A stretch of DNA of 64,000 nucleotides from Diphasiastrum complanatum (Eukaryota; Streptophyta; Lycopodiopsida; Lycopodiales; Lycopodiaceae): contig CM055094.1 of NCBI GenBank assembly GCA_029204225.1, positions 67,726,536 to 67,790,535 on the forward strand. The letters are read 5' to 3'. Below, piece after piece: positions 1 to 9,384 of this stretch. The notes beneath the pieces are model-generated. The model made no database searches, had not been told where the DNA came from, and saw nothing but the letters and a program-made list of their open reading frames with translations. The position numbers and the translations under genes are program-made. Position 1 is the stretch's first letter. Each line of letters starts with the position of its first letter.

Positions 1-101
1 GCCTCTTGTGCCACAATACATCTGCTGATTCTTGAGTTTGATTGACTTCTTCGATTCTTGTTCGAATGTTCAGGTGATATAAATTTCCTTCTCTGTTCCC
101 T

Positions 102-1013
102 TTAGCAACCAGGTCCTGCTTTGTCTTCAACATAGTTTGAATCTGAAGGTTCACTTCGATTTTGCTCCTTTTTGTCTTTGGGATTCTGATAACAGTCTAC
201 TGTTGCATGATCCCGTTTGTGACAATAAATGCATTCAATCTTTGGATTTAGCCAACACTTTTCTTCTGTGACCTGATCTTTTGCATTTGTTGCAGATCTT
301 CTTATTACTAGAATTCTTCTGTTGTTTTCTAGATTGTTGTTCATTAGTCTTAGACTCATTCTTCTTAGACGACTCCCTCTTAAACTTAGACTTCTAAGAA
401 GATTTATTCTTTTGAGTAAATAGAGTATTTTTTGAATCACCATTGTTGTCATAGCGTTTACAAGCTTCTATTTCCTCCTTAACTCCGTTTATTGCCTTTT
501 GAATTGTCATTGTCGCATCTTTCGCCAATAAGGTTTGAGTTGTGTGGAATGACCTGGGTAGGGCTCGAAGAAAATAACTAAGCTGTTTTTTCTTAGAAAG
601 TGTATTTTCTGCACCAGAATTTTGCAAGGGAATAAACAGATATTTAATCTTTCACACGAATGTGTCCAGGTCTTTGTCGTCCCACTGTAGGTAAGTTAAT
701 TGGTCTTCCAAGAACATGATCTGATTATGAGATCGAGTCTCATTCTTGGTTTGCAATTCTTCCCATATTAATGTAAGATATTGTCATGCACTGAAGACGA
801 AATAATTGCTATAGCTTTGTCATTTTTTAAATTCCATTCTCGAAGTTCCTTTCTAGGAGTAGCTTCTGGCTTCTCCTCAATTGGTTCTACCCATTGCCAT
901 AGACCTTCGCCCTTCAACAAGAGTGAAGTCTTTAATTTCCAAATCAAGTAGTTTGAACCTTCTAGGTCCAAGATTGTAGTGATCTTAGCTTGAATATTGG
1001 TGATCAACGACAT
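102..1013 (-). pseudogene. Ty1/copia gag remnant with zinc knuckle
   Basis: This is a decayed gag of a copia-type retrotransposon, the structural protein that packages element RNA in cytoplasmic particles. The N-terminus starts at 1013 and shows the usual plant copia gag opening, with L-x-G-S-N-Y-x-x-W-K followed by a region ending D-K-A-I-A-I-I. A CCHC zinc knuckle (C-x2-C-x4-H-x4-C, reading CIYCHKRDHATVDC) lies at about 192-233. The reading frame changes between the N-terminal piece (768-1013), a middle piece (394-627) and the knuckle piece (102-452), so the gene is broken. A primer-binding site lies just upstream at 1116-1127, which fixes the orientation. Protease and pol would lie left of the window. 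The copia gag assignment is firm; the family name is unknown. Confidence 0.8.
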
Positions 1014-1115
1014 CTTTTAATTCTGAATAACCTCCAGATAGTGGCTTACTGATGGATGTATGAAGAATGCTGAGAGGGATGTGAAGATACCACTGTATCA
1101 ACTTTAATTCCATAA

Positions 1116-1127
1116 GCTCTGATACCA
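1116..1127 (-). other. LTR retrotransposon primer-binding site
   Basis: Read on the minus strand this is TGGTATCAGAGC, the standard plant copia primer-binding site complementary to the 3' end of initiator methionine tRNA. It sits about 100 bp upstream of the gag start at 1013, as expected. Confidence 0.85.
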
Positions 1128-1128
1128 C

Positions 1129-1711
1129 TGTAGAAAAAATAGTAATTATTCTTCCACAGAGAACACGATGCAAGTTCAAATAAATCAAACTAATATCAAT
1201 GTCTTCAATCGGGATTGTATCTGATCTATGTACTCATAGAACAGTATTAGTTCTAATTGAATATGCATGCAGAAATTATATGTGGAAGTAAGAGACAACT
1301 TAAGGAAATTTAGACAATAAAAAACTATTGATCAAAAATGAATTTTTATAACTCTGAATCTGATTCATCAATATACATCTCTTGCTGTCTTATCTCGCTG
1401 TTGTGTCTCTGATTGAGTGAGTGTGTTACAACGAGTAGTGCACATGTATTCATATTGCTACAGGACAGGTCTTTTTTTTGGCCTTTTATTTATAGGCCTT
1501 TTGGCCTTTCAATGTTGTAACAGTAGATTATGTTTCTTGTTCAATCTGGTTGATATTCAATTAGATGTTCTGTTTTCAGGGGCGAATAAATTCTGTTCGC
1601 GAATTATTCGTGACAGTCCATCTCTTCGTCTCAGCTTTGTGTTTCGCGAATTATTCGCGACACTTGTCTCTTTGCGACATTTTCGTCTTTCGCGAATTGT
1701 TCACAACAGAT
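1129..1711 (-). repeat. Probable 5' LTR of minus-strand copia element
   Basis: On the plus strand the sequence next to the primer-binding site begins with TG (the complement of a CA terminus), so an LTR starts at 1129. The far end is not defined by a second copy. About 1711, ending in CA, is my estimate, because an unrelated inverted repeat starts just after it. The stretch carries several TTCGCGAA-type motifs near 1590-1700. Confidence 0.55.
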
Positions 1712-1716
1712 GACAA

Positions 1717-2045
1717 TTCTTGAGCTTGAAGAAGAAATCTAGAATATATTTTGCGAACTGTTCGAGATAGTTTCGCGATGGGTGAGCTTGAAGAACAGTC
1801 CAGAAGATTTCGTGAATTGTTCACGACAATTTTGCGAGATTTGAGGCTTGAACAAGAAATAGAATATTTTGCGACAAGATTTTGTTTGCAAATCTTTTGA
1901 GCTTCAACAAGAAAGCCACGAGCTTTTACTAGAAACTGTTTCGCGAATCTTTCAAGTTGATTGCAAGACAAATTTCACGAATCCTTCGAGAATCTTTTCG
2001 AGTTGGTCACAAATAGAAATGTTTCGAGTTTGTGTTCGTTTCTTT
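1717..2045 (+). repeat. LTR fragment, left arm of a large inverted repeat
   Basis: This stretch is an imperfect reverse complement of 2927-3212. Matching blocks include the GAGTTGGTCACAAA block near 2001, the GAGCTTCAACAAGAAAGCCACGAGC region near 1900, and the GAACAGTCCAGAAGATTTCG region near 1793. The right arm belongs to an LTR oriented with the minus-strand gag, so this arm is a piece of the same LTR family in the opposite orientation. It contains no intact gene. Confidence 0.75.
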
Positions 2046-2059
2046 CTCGTCCTTTGTCA

Positions 2060-2736
2060 AGTAAATTGCGTGCTTTGTTAGTAGAATCAAGATTTGTTTG
2101 ATCAGTTGTTCTACACTTCTTCGAGAATAATGCTTGTGAGTCGTTGGTGGAGGATGAGGATGTTAAATTCCTTCTTGTCTCCTCCCGCAACATCATGATT
2201 ATGACTCTAGATAATGTAATACCTGAGTGCGTGGAAATCATCATCACCCAGTTTTCATATGAGGATGGTAAGATGGACAATAAGGTCATTATAGCATCAA
2301 AGTCCTTCGATCACTAAGCCTATTGTCGCCATATGCTCTAACAAAGTCTTGTTTTGATAATGTGATTTTGAACATAATCACTTTTCGATATTATGTGTGA
2401 GAAGAACTTTCTCCTCAGATGCAGCTTTGAAGTGACATCTCTCACTTTGTATAGTGTGCTCAATATATCCCAAGCCTCTTTCGAAGATTGGGCTTGTCTT
2501 ATGTGGCCAATTTGTGTGTGGGAGATGTTAACAGTGATCAAGACGAAAGCCTTGCCATCCTTGAGCTTCCACTTGGAAATGGCTTGCTCATCGACACTGG
2601 GAAGTAGTTCGGTTCCAACGACTAATTTCCAAAGCTCCTTGGCCATCAATACTACTCTTATCTTGAATTTCCATAGGTGGAAATTCAAACCATCGAGTTT
2701 GTCTACCATTAGAGCAGACTGTGATTGCGAATCCAT
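2060..2736 (-). pseudogene. Ty1/copia gag fragment
   Basis: This is the N-terminal half of a copia gag (UBN2-like domain). It starts at 2736 with M-D-S-Q-S, has the L-x-G-x-N-F-x-x-W-K-F-K motif, then W-K-L-K-D-G-K-A and A-W-D-I-L-S-T-L-Y. A frame change near 2300-2340 separates it from the next part (L-L-S-I-L-P-S-S-Y-E-N-W). The coding match stops near 2060 where the inverted LTR fragment begins, so the zinc knuckle and all of pol are missing. The same gag subfamily appears on the plus strand at 8585-9260, which shares D-I-x-x-T-L-Y-x-x-R-D-V-T-S-K. Confidence 0.8.
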
Positions 2737-2880
2737 TTGGAAGTTTAGGGTGAGTGTATGCCAATAGTAGATTATATGACTGGAAACAATTTCAACAAGT
2801 GTCTACTCTTTATCAGGACAATCTTTTTGATAATGTAAGATCTAAGTCCGCTTCAAAAGAATCAAAGAGTAAAAATTACT

Positions 2881-2892
2881 ACTCTGATACCA
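2881..2892 (-). other. Primer-binding site, copia, slightly mutated
   Basis: The minus strand reads TGGTATCAGAGT, one base off the consensus TGGTATCAGAGC. It lies 145 bp upstream of the gag start at 2736 and directly inside an LTR that begins at 2896. Confidence 0.8.
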
Positions 2893-2895
2893 TCA

Positions 2896-3230
2896 TGTTG
2901 GAATTTACCGTTTTGAGGGTCTGATGAGAAAGAAACGAACATGAACTCGAAACTTTTTGTGACCAACTCAAAAAGGTTCGCAAAACAGTGCCTTGCGGAA
3001 GCTCGTGGCTTTTTTTGTTGAAGCTCGAAAGGTTCGCGAACAGAATCTTATCGCAAATTTTTTTCCATTTCTTGTTCAAGCCTCAAATGTCGCAAAATTG
3101 TCGCGAACAATTTGTGAAATCTTCTGGACTGTTCTTCAAGCTCACCTGTCGCGAAACTATCTCAAAAAGTTCGCGAAATATTCTAGCTTCCTTCAAGCTC
3201 AAGAATTACTTGAATTAACTTGGTTTTAGA
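2896..3230 (-). repeat. LTR of minus-strand copia element (left boundary defined)
   Basis: The LTR begins with TGTTGGAATTTACC on the plus strand immediately beyond the primer-binding site. Positions 2927-3212 form the right arm of the inverted repeat with 1717-2045. It is rich in TTCGCGAA-like motifs. Its right end is not defined; it may run to about 3700. Confidence 0.6.
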
Positions 3231-4049
3231 TTTAGCTTTGCAGAAGTGTACTAGGTGCAGAAATTAGAGCGACAAATCAACACGAGCTATCGGTCATACA
3301 AATAATTTAATCTACAAATAAGTTATCTACAAGCAAGAATCAATCTGAACATGAATAAAAATGAGCATTTAATCATAGTATGCACGACCTAGATTATTGG
3401 AACATTAATTATTCTGTCATGAATAGATACAGTCTGAATGCAGTCAGAGTCGCATTCTTCCTGAAACAATACTCCATAATAATAGAGAAAAAGAATAAAA
3501 TAATTCTAGATGTTTGAATGATCTGCTACAATGTCTGTTTAGCTAACCGAACAACTGATAAGTTCTTGGATATATATACGCGGCTCACTAATTAAAAGAA
3601 TGTTTAATCTTGTACTTTAAAATTAGGATTAAGGCAGTACGTGCTGTTGCCATCGGACAATATCTGACTCTGTTAGAGGTTCTGTCTGGTCTGTTGGAGA
3701 TTAAGCTCACAATTTTCTCCTTGGTGATTGAATTTCATTCAAGACTCTTCATGCACATTTTTAATCCTTGAATTAATCATTGATCTAGGATCAGATGCAA
3801 CCTCTTTAGGTTTTTGTCTGCTCATCTGGAATCATAGATTTCTGTTTTGGTATTTTGCATATTTAGTCATGTTTTTTAACACAGACTATAGTACCTGCAA
3901 AATTGTTGTCTGTGTGTAGAGTAATGCCTGGTAAAAGACATGGGTTTTTGTGCAGCAGTTCAACACCTACGACTTTCAACGTATAATCGAATCAACCAAA
4001 CTACTCGAAGGACAAATTGCTCGACCTTCCAACTAATCTTCATCTCTAG
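3231..4049. other. No gene seen; degraded retroelement flank
   Basis: No convincing coding match on either strand. The stretch may hold the rest of the LTR starting at 2896 and older retroelement debris. Confidence 0.5.
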
Positions 4050-4245
4050 AGTAAAGGGTATCCATCCCTGTCAATCTCTACATTTGAATGTCAACATAAG
4101 GAGATGGTGCCAACACCATCTATCCTACACTCTTCATCATTTGAAGTAAAGACAAAATTTTTAGCATCATTGAATGAGTGTAAGGTTGAGAAAAAGTCCT
4201 TTTTACAAGACATAACAAAGCTAGCCCCACTATCAATCCACCAAA
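4050..4245 (-). pseudogene. Ty1/copia protease fragment
   Basis: Read leftward from 4245, the minus strand encodes W-W-I-D-S-G-A-S-F-V-M-S, the catalytic D-S-G-A-S of the retroviral-type aspartic protease. It continues with a run ending N-D-E-E-C-R-I-D-G-V-G-T-I, typical of the segment after the active site. The match ends near 4050. The flanking LTR at 4321 probably inserted close to or within the element that owned this protease. Confidence 0.75.
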
Positions 4246-4320
4246 GTGTCTCTTGAATTGTCGTTGCTTGTTGGTGAGGATGTAGATGCCATCAAGAATA
4301 CATCTTCTTCATGTGCAAGG

Positions 4321-5153
4321 TGTCGCGGAAGCGAAAACTGTTTAGTGTTGCGAAAGCAGAATTGTCACTTTTTCATTTTCGTTTTCGTATTCGCGAACAA
4401 TTTTGTGTCTTTGAATTTACTTTTGCACGGAAGCTTCACAAGAACCTAGACATGCGACTACACATCACAGAACACATTTCATTTTAGCAATCAAAACAGA
4501 CAACACAAGACAAGGAGATGCACAAAAATAGAGCGACTGTATTATCAATTTAGTTTTTAGAACGAGATCGTCAATGTCTCGCTTGTTGGTGGAATGACAC
4601 TCTGCTCTTTCGTTGTGTTCTGCTCGTTGGCAGACTTTCATGCACAACTCTATTGTTTCTAGTAATTTTCTTTCTGCTCTACTCGCTACGTCCCTCTCTA
4701 TCTCTGTCAGAAGTTCTGTCTATTCTCTTGTTATTCTTATGATCCATAAAGGATAGTTTATATCTCCACTGTGTGGAGTTTACAAGATGGATAAATGCAG
4801 AAATCACAAGACTAGTTAACGCTAATCAACTAATCAGTTATTCTCCGTCGTTGCCACTCGTTTCACCTGGGCGTGAAGTCTACGACTCCAAGCCCGTTGA
4901 GCTATCAGCTGGCAGCATGAAAGATCCCCCTTCGTTTGCTTCATTTGCCTTCGTTCTTTTCATTTATTTTGTAACCTTTCGTTTTGCGTCCCTTTGCGAT
5001 TACGGTCCTGGAGGTATGTTTATGATCCACGAATGATTCGCGAATCGTTCGTGCTTCGAGTCAAGGCACGTTGACTGTCACGAATTTTTCTCGTTCGACT
5101 TTCGTTTCGTGTTTGTGTTGCCGCAGAGTTGCAGGAGTTCACCATTTCTGACA
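4321..5153 (-). repeat. 3' LTR of minus-strand copia element, family A
   Basis: Boundaries are set by TGTCGCGGAAGCG at 4321 (CA end on the minus strand) and by the polypurine tract at 5154-5164 on the minus strand followed by TGTCAGAAATGG at 5153. A second copy of the same LTR lies at 63244-63953, with closely matching stretches such as 4512-4660 versus 63330-63470 and 5020-5153 versus 63780-63953. It contains TTCGCGAATCGTTCG near 5038. Confidence 0.8.
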
Positions 5154-5280
5154 CTCCCTCTTGAACCTTGCAGCTTTGCACGTTCAATCCAATTACCTTT
5201 CTTTGCTTGGCAAAGAGTGGCTTTTCGAGTAGTTTTGTGAGCAGATCTGCAATCATGTCTTCTGATTTTATATACTGGAC
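5154..5280 (-). pseudogene. Copia pol C-terminal tail (RNase H end) and polypurine tract
   Basis: The minus strand encodes I-A-D-L-L-T-K-L-L-E-K-P-L-F, the conserved end of the copia RNase H region, followed by V-Q-E-G and the purine-rich tract that primes plus-strand synthesis. The LTR begins immediately after it. Upstream, the frame runs directly into a gag zinc-knuckle region at 5331-5372, so protease, integrase and reverse transcriptase are all missing. Confidence 0.8.
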
Positions 5281-5330
5281 CTGGAGCTCTCCTTTTCTGT
5301 CCTCCTCCTCTTATGCTCTTTGCCTCTTGT

Positions 5331-6117
5331 AGCATTTGGATGCAAAATGCCCCTTCTTTCCACAAAAGAAGCATTTTAGGCTTGACTTGTCCTTTTCCTT
5401 TGAACTTGATGCTTGATCCTCCTACTTGGCCTCCTTTGCATAATCCTTCTTGGATCCATTGGTCTTATTCTTGCCCTTGAATGAGAAATTTACTCTCTCA
5501 TCTCCATCTTGCAATGATAATGAACTCATCCTAGATTTTGCATGGAGCATCCTACACTCTTCAACCACTAGCAAACTACGGGGCTTATCAATTGATGGCA
5601 AAGTGTCTTGGATGGAAAAACTTTGAACCAACTTGGAGAACTCATCTCCTAAGCCATTGAGAATCACTTGTACAAGCTCATTATCAAGGATCTTCTCAAC
5701 AATAGAAGCCAACTCTTTGTTGAGAGACTTGATCCTTGGCACATATACTTGTGCACTTTCATCACTTCTCCTCATGCTTTGTAAGATTTGGTTTCTTATC
5801 ATAAGCACTCTTGAAGTGTTGTTGGATTCGTATAAAGCTTTTAAATAATCCCAAGCTTCCTTGGCCGATTTTCAAGAGGCTACCTCCTTCAAGAGATCAT
5901 CACTAACATTCATTTTGATGCAATGAAGTGCTAGTCTTGCCTTCTTCTTGTATCTAACCAATTCTTGTCCTCCAAGAGGCTCCTCCTCTTTATCTAGGAC
6001 AATATCAAAGAGGTCTTGGATCACTAGAAGTGACTCCATCCTCACTTTCCATATTGAGTAGTTTGTAGAGTTTAACCTCTCACTAGATTCAAGAATGAAT
6101 ACACCAATGGTTCCCAT
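5331..6117 (-). pseudogene. Ty1/copia gag with zinc knuckle
   Basis: This gag starts at 6117 with M-G-T-I-G-V and the copia opening S-S-E-R-L-N-S-T-N-Y-S-I-W-K-V-R-M-E. A stop and a gap near 5810-5870 separate it from a second block that has L-N-K-E-L-A and V-I-L-N-G-L-G-D-E-F. The CCHC knuckle reads C-F-F-C-G-K-K-G-H-F-A-S-K-C at about 5331-5372. The gag subfamily is the same as the one at 22309-22644, which shares the S-x-R-L-N-S-x-N-Y-S-I-W-K and R-x-x-L-A-L-H-C-I-K-M-N-V motifs. A primer-binding site upstream at 6874 fits this gag. Confidence 0.85.
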
Positions 6118-6873
6118 CTCTCTAATGACTTGTACTAATGATGTACTTGTTGGCTCTCCCTAAGCTCTTTTCCAGATTTTGCCTCACTAGCAACTCACTT
6201 GATGTTAAAAAATACACAAGTGGCAAGATCCCCTTGATCTTGATTCAAAAGAACAAACATGAAGGATTTTACAAAACAATGCTCAAAAACATTGAAATTG
6301 ATTTGGTCCTAAAAACTCACAAAGGTTTCACTTTGTCTTGATTACCTCAAATTTGAATTCTATTCCTTCCTTGGACTTCTAGTCACAGTTCTTACACTCC
6401 TTCACAAAGATGAATTGCAGATTAGATGAGATTCTATCAAATGACATCAAATCTTATCAAATTTGGCTATTTTTGGACAAAAACATGACTAAATCTCACT
6501 CACATTACTTTCAAGACTTGTAAAAAAAATTTAGAGGACCTGATTTTAGCCTAGATTAATTATATCTCATGACCCTATGTCAAATCTAATCAATGGCACT
6601 CAATCTTGGTAGCTTTTCCTAGGATTAACACCAAAAATCACATCAAGAACTCACAAATTGGATTTTTAGTGACCAAATGAATGTAATACATTAAATGCAG
6701 GTTCAGAGATGCCCACATGTGTGTACAGTATGGATTTGGATCCCTACCAATTTTGGAATCAAATCCCCTCACCAAAATGTAGATTCTAGCTCGCCCTCGC
6801 AATACTAGTTTTTAGCACCAATACTTGCTAAAAATGGATTTGCATTAGATCAATGGCTTATGCTCTTGTAATT
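6118..6873 (-). other. Copia leader region, no gene
   Basis: This lies between the gag start at 6117 and the primer-binding site at 6874. It is the long untranslated leader of the minus-strand element and has no coding match. Confidence 0.55.
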
Positions 6874-6886
6874 GGCTCTGATACCA
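6874..6886 (-). other. Primer-binding site, copia
   Basis: The minus strand reads TGGTATCAGAGCC, complementary to initiator methionine tRNA. It adjoins an LTR beginning with TG at 6887. Confidence 0.85.
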
Positions 6887-7440
6887 TGTGAAAGTACTAT
6901 ACTTTAGGACCATAAATGGATCTATAAAAGATTCACAAGAGTGATTGGATGCTTGCTAACTAGACACAAAACTGTTGATCTAGATTGGCAATTTGACAAT
7001 CAACAAGCAAGAACAATCAATAGCATTGATCAATCACTAAATCCAACTTGGCATGTGTGTACTATAGGTTGTAGTATGGCCTGCAAGCTGAGAAATAGGT
7101 ACAAACTGATTTGGTTGCATATGGATCACAAAAACTCAATGTACAATGTGGAGTAGCTTGAGATTGCCAATGAGCTCCAAAAATAATCTATCTTCTCACT
7201 ATGGGAGCTTGGAATACATAGCAAAAGTGACTTCCTTTGTAAATTTAGTTGGATTTCCAGCATGTAATAAGGAATTTAACTCAGTCTTTTTGCCCTAAAA
7301 TGAAACCCTAGTCTATTTCCTAGAGTCGTGCTTGGTAAGTGACTAGTTGGTCAACTTTTCCCCTTAATCTTTAATCTAAAGTTATAGCCAATTTAATCAA
7401 GGTGGGTAGGGCCACCCAACCTGGTTGGACACATCTATCT
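6887..7440 (-). repeat. 5' LTR of minus-strand copia element, truncated by an insertion
   Basis: The LTR starts at TGTGAAAGTAC right next to the primer-binding site. It is not similar to the LTR at 4321-5153, so gag (5.3-6.1 kb) and the pol tail plus 3' LTR (4.3-5.3 kb) probably come from different elements. A plus-strand element begins at 7441, apparently within or at the end of this LTR. Confidence 0.6.
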
Positions 7441-8131
7441 TGTTAGATTTTAATGCTCATCCTTAACAATCGTTCAAGTAATGAGCATCCTGAAAACAGC
7501 CGAAGGCCGACTACATATTTTGGACCTTCACATTTTTCGCAATCTTTGTTTTTGCCTTAAAATATCTCCAAGGCACCTTCGTATTTTTTGCCTTCTTTGC
7601 ATTTTTCACACCTTCGGGAAAATGCGACATAGTGACCAAAATGCCTTAAAATCCATTTCAGGCCTACCTTTGGATTTTTTGGGTTTTTCGCAATAGTGGC
7701 AGACCGACGTCGCCAACTTATCATCAACCCTAGAAACAATTGGACAACTAAATATCCCAAGGGTAGTTACCTACTTTGTACATATACAAAGACTGGCGTA
7801 AATAGCATTTAATGTTTGTAAGATATTTTTTAAGACACTTGTAAATATATATTACTAGTTGAAAGACTTTTTTCATTATTATCAGAGTTATCTGTAGCCA
7901 GCGTAATCATGCTCAATAATCAAGTTGAAGTAATCACTTCAAGCATTGTACTCATTGTTGATATTAATCAGAGTGCAATTTTTTGTCTCACTACTGTATT
8001 GTTCATTTGTGCACTTCGTATGAATGATTCATCTTGAATATTTCTGCTACTAACTGTTATGTTTCCGATCCTACATGCCTACGCTCAAAGCTTCGAGCTT
8101 CCGCTGCCAGTCATCCTCACGTTTTATGACA
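7441..8131 (+). repeat. 5' LTR of plus-strand copia element
   Basis: The LTR runs from TGTTAGATTTTAATGCTC to a CA directly before a primer-binding site. The start recurs at 12053 as TGTTAGACTTTAATGCTC, after a polypurine tract. Positions 7520-7700 resemble 31470-31600. Confidence 0.8.
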
Positions 8132-8143
8132 TGGTATCAGAGC
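8132..8143 (+). other. Primer-binding site, copia
   Basis: TGGTATCAGAGC immediately follows the LTR end; it is the initiator methionine tRNA complement. Confidence 0.9.
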
Positions 8144-8584
8144 AAACATTTCAGTAATCTGTATTTCTACTGCGGATTATCAGTCTTGTTTCTACCAAGG
8201 CACGTAGCTCAAACCAGAAGCATCAGGAGACTTTGGAGCTCCAAAAAGACCTTTTAAGAATTCGTGCAAGATGTCTTTTGTATTATTAAAATATTATAAT
8301 AGTAATACATCTGGCTTGCCATAACTTTTTAATCGTAGCTCAAAAGTATCATCTAACATATCATTGAAAAGCTCTTGTCGAGCGCTTTCCAATGCACCAA
8401 ACTTCACTAAATTTGGACTTATGACTAAAAAGTTATGCCATTTTTAGTGTGGAATCAAAATGTGGACTCAAAAAGTTACGTTACGTAGATTTCAAATTTG
8501 AGTGTTTCGTTTGGTCCATGTGTAGGAAAAATTTGAGATAAAATATAAAAAAAATCTTTACAAAGGGTCTGTTTTGGATTTAGA

Positions 8585-9260
8585 ACTCCTCTAATGGTGA
8601 TGCAGCCATCATCACCAAGTGGAGACTGAGAGATGGCAAAGCATTTGCCATGATCACCCTCAACATCAAGGTTACTCAGATCAACCACATACATACTGCT
8701 CAGACTACTAAGGATGCATGGGACATCCCAGCAACCCTCTATGATATCAGGGATGTGACTTCCAAGATACACTTGAGGAAGAAATTCCTCACCTTGAGAA
8801 TGTTTGATGTAGAGAGTGTTTCAAGTCACCTCAACACTTTCAAAAATCTTATGAAGAAAATGACTGCAACTGGCTCACTCATAGAAGATTTTGATGCTCT
8901 CATGATCTATTAACGAGCCTACCTGAAGCCTATGAAAATTGGGTCATGACAATTTCGACCCAAGAGCACCTCACTCTGTGAAGAGTAATTTCGCTGCTCC
9001 TACAAGAGGAGATCAGAAGATCTGCATTCTCCTCAGGCTCAATATTGGATCCTCAAGCTCTATATTCAAAAAATTAGAAGTTTAGATCCAATATTGGATC
9101 TAGAAAGCCAGGTTATACTGACAAGAAGAGCAACATGTAGACTAGACCAAATTTTGGTTCAAGATCGAATGCAATCTCTTCATCATTCCAACCAATGCAG
9201 AAACTATTCTGTAGATATTGTAAGAGGACTGGCCATGAAATCAAGGACTACCAAACTTTG
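8585..9260 (+). pseudogene. Copia gag, decayed
   Basis: Fragments match copia gag: W-R-L-R-D-G-K-A-F-A-M-I-T-L-N, A-W-D-I-P-A-T-L-Y-D-I-R-D-V-T-S-K and the region ending in L-P-E-A-Y-E-N-W. The zinc knuckle near 9202-9243 reads C-R-Y-C-K-R-T-G-H-E-I-K-D-Y, so the last cysteine of the CCHC motif is replaced by tyrosine. Frame changes occur near 8910 and the N-terminus is not recognisable, so this gag is non-functional. It is related to the minus-strand gag at 2060-2736. Confidence 0.8.
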
Positions 9261-9384
9261 AAGTACAACAACGAATAGACAAAGCAGTTCCAATAGCAAG
9301 CACACAATGCAACAACCAATCACTCAATCCAGTCACAAGATAAAGATGAAGCTGCGTTCATGACCAAAGTTGGAGAATAACAAG

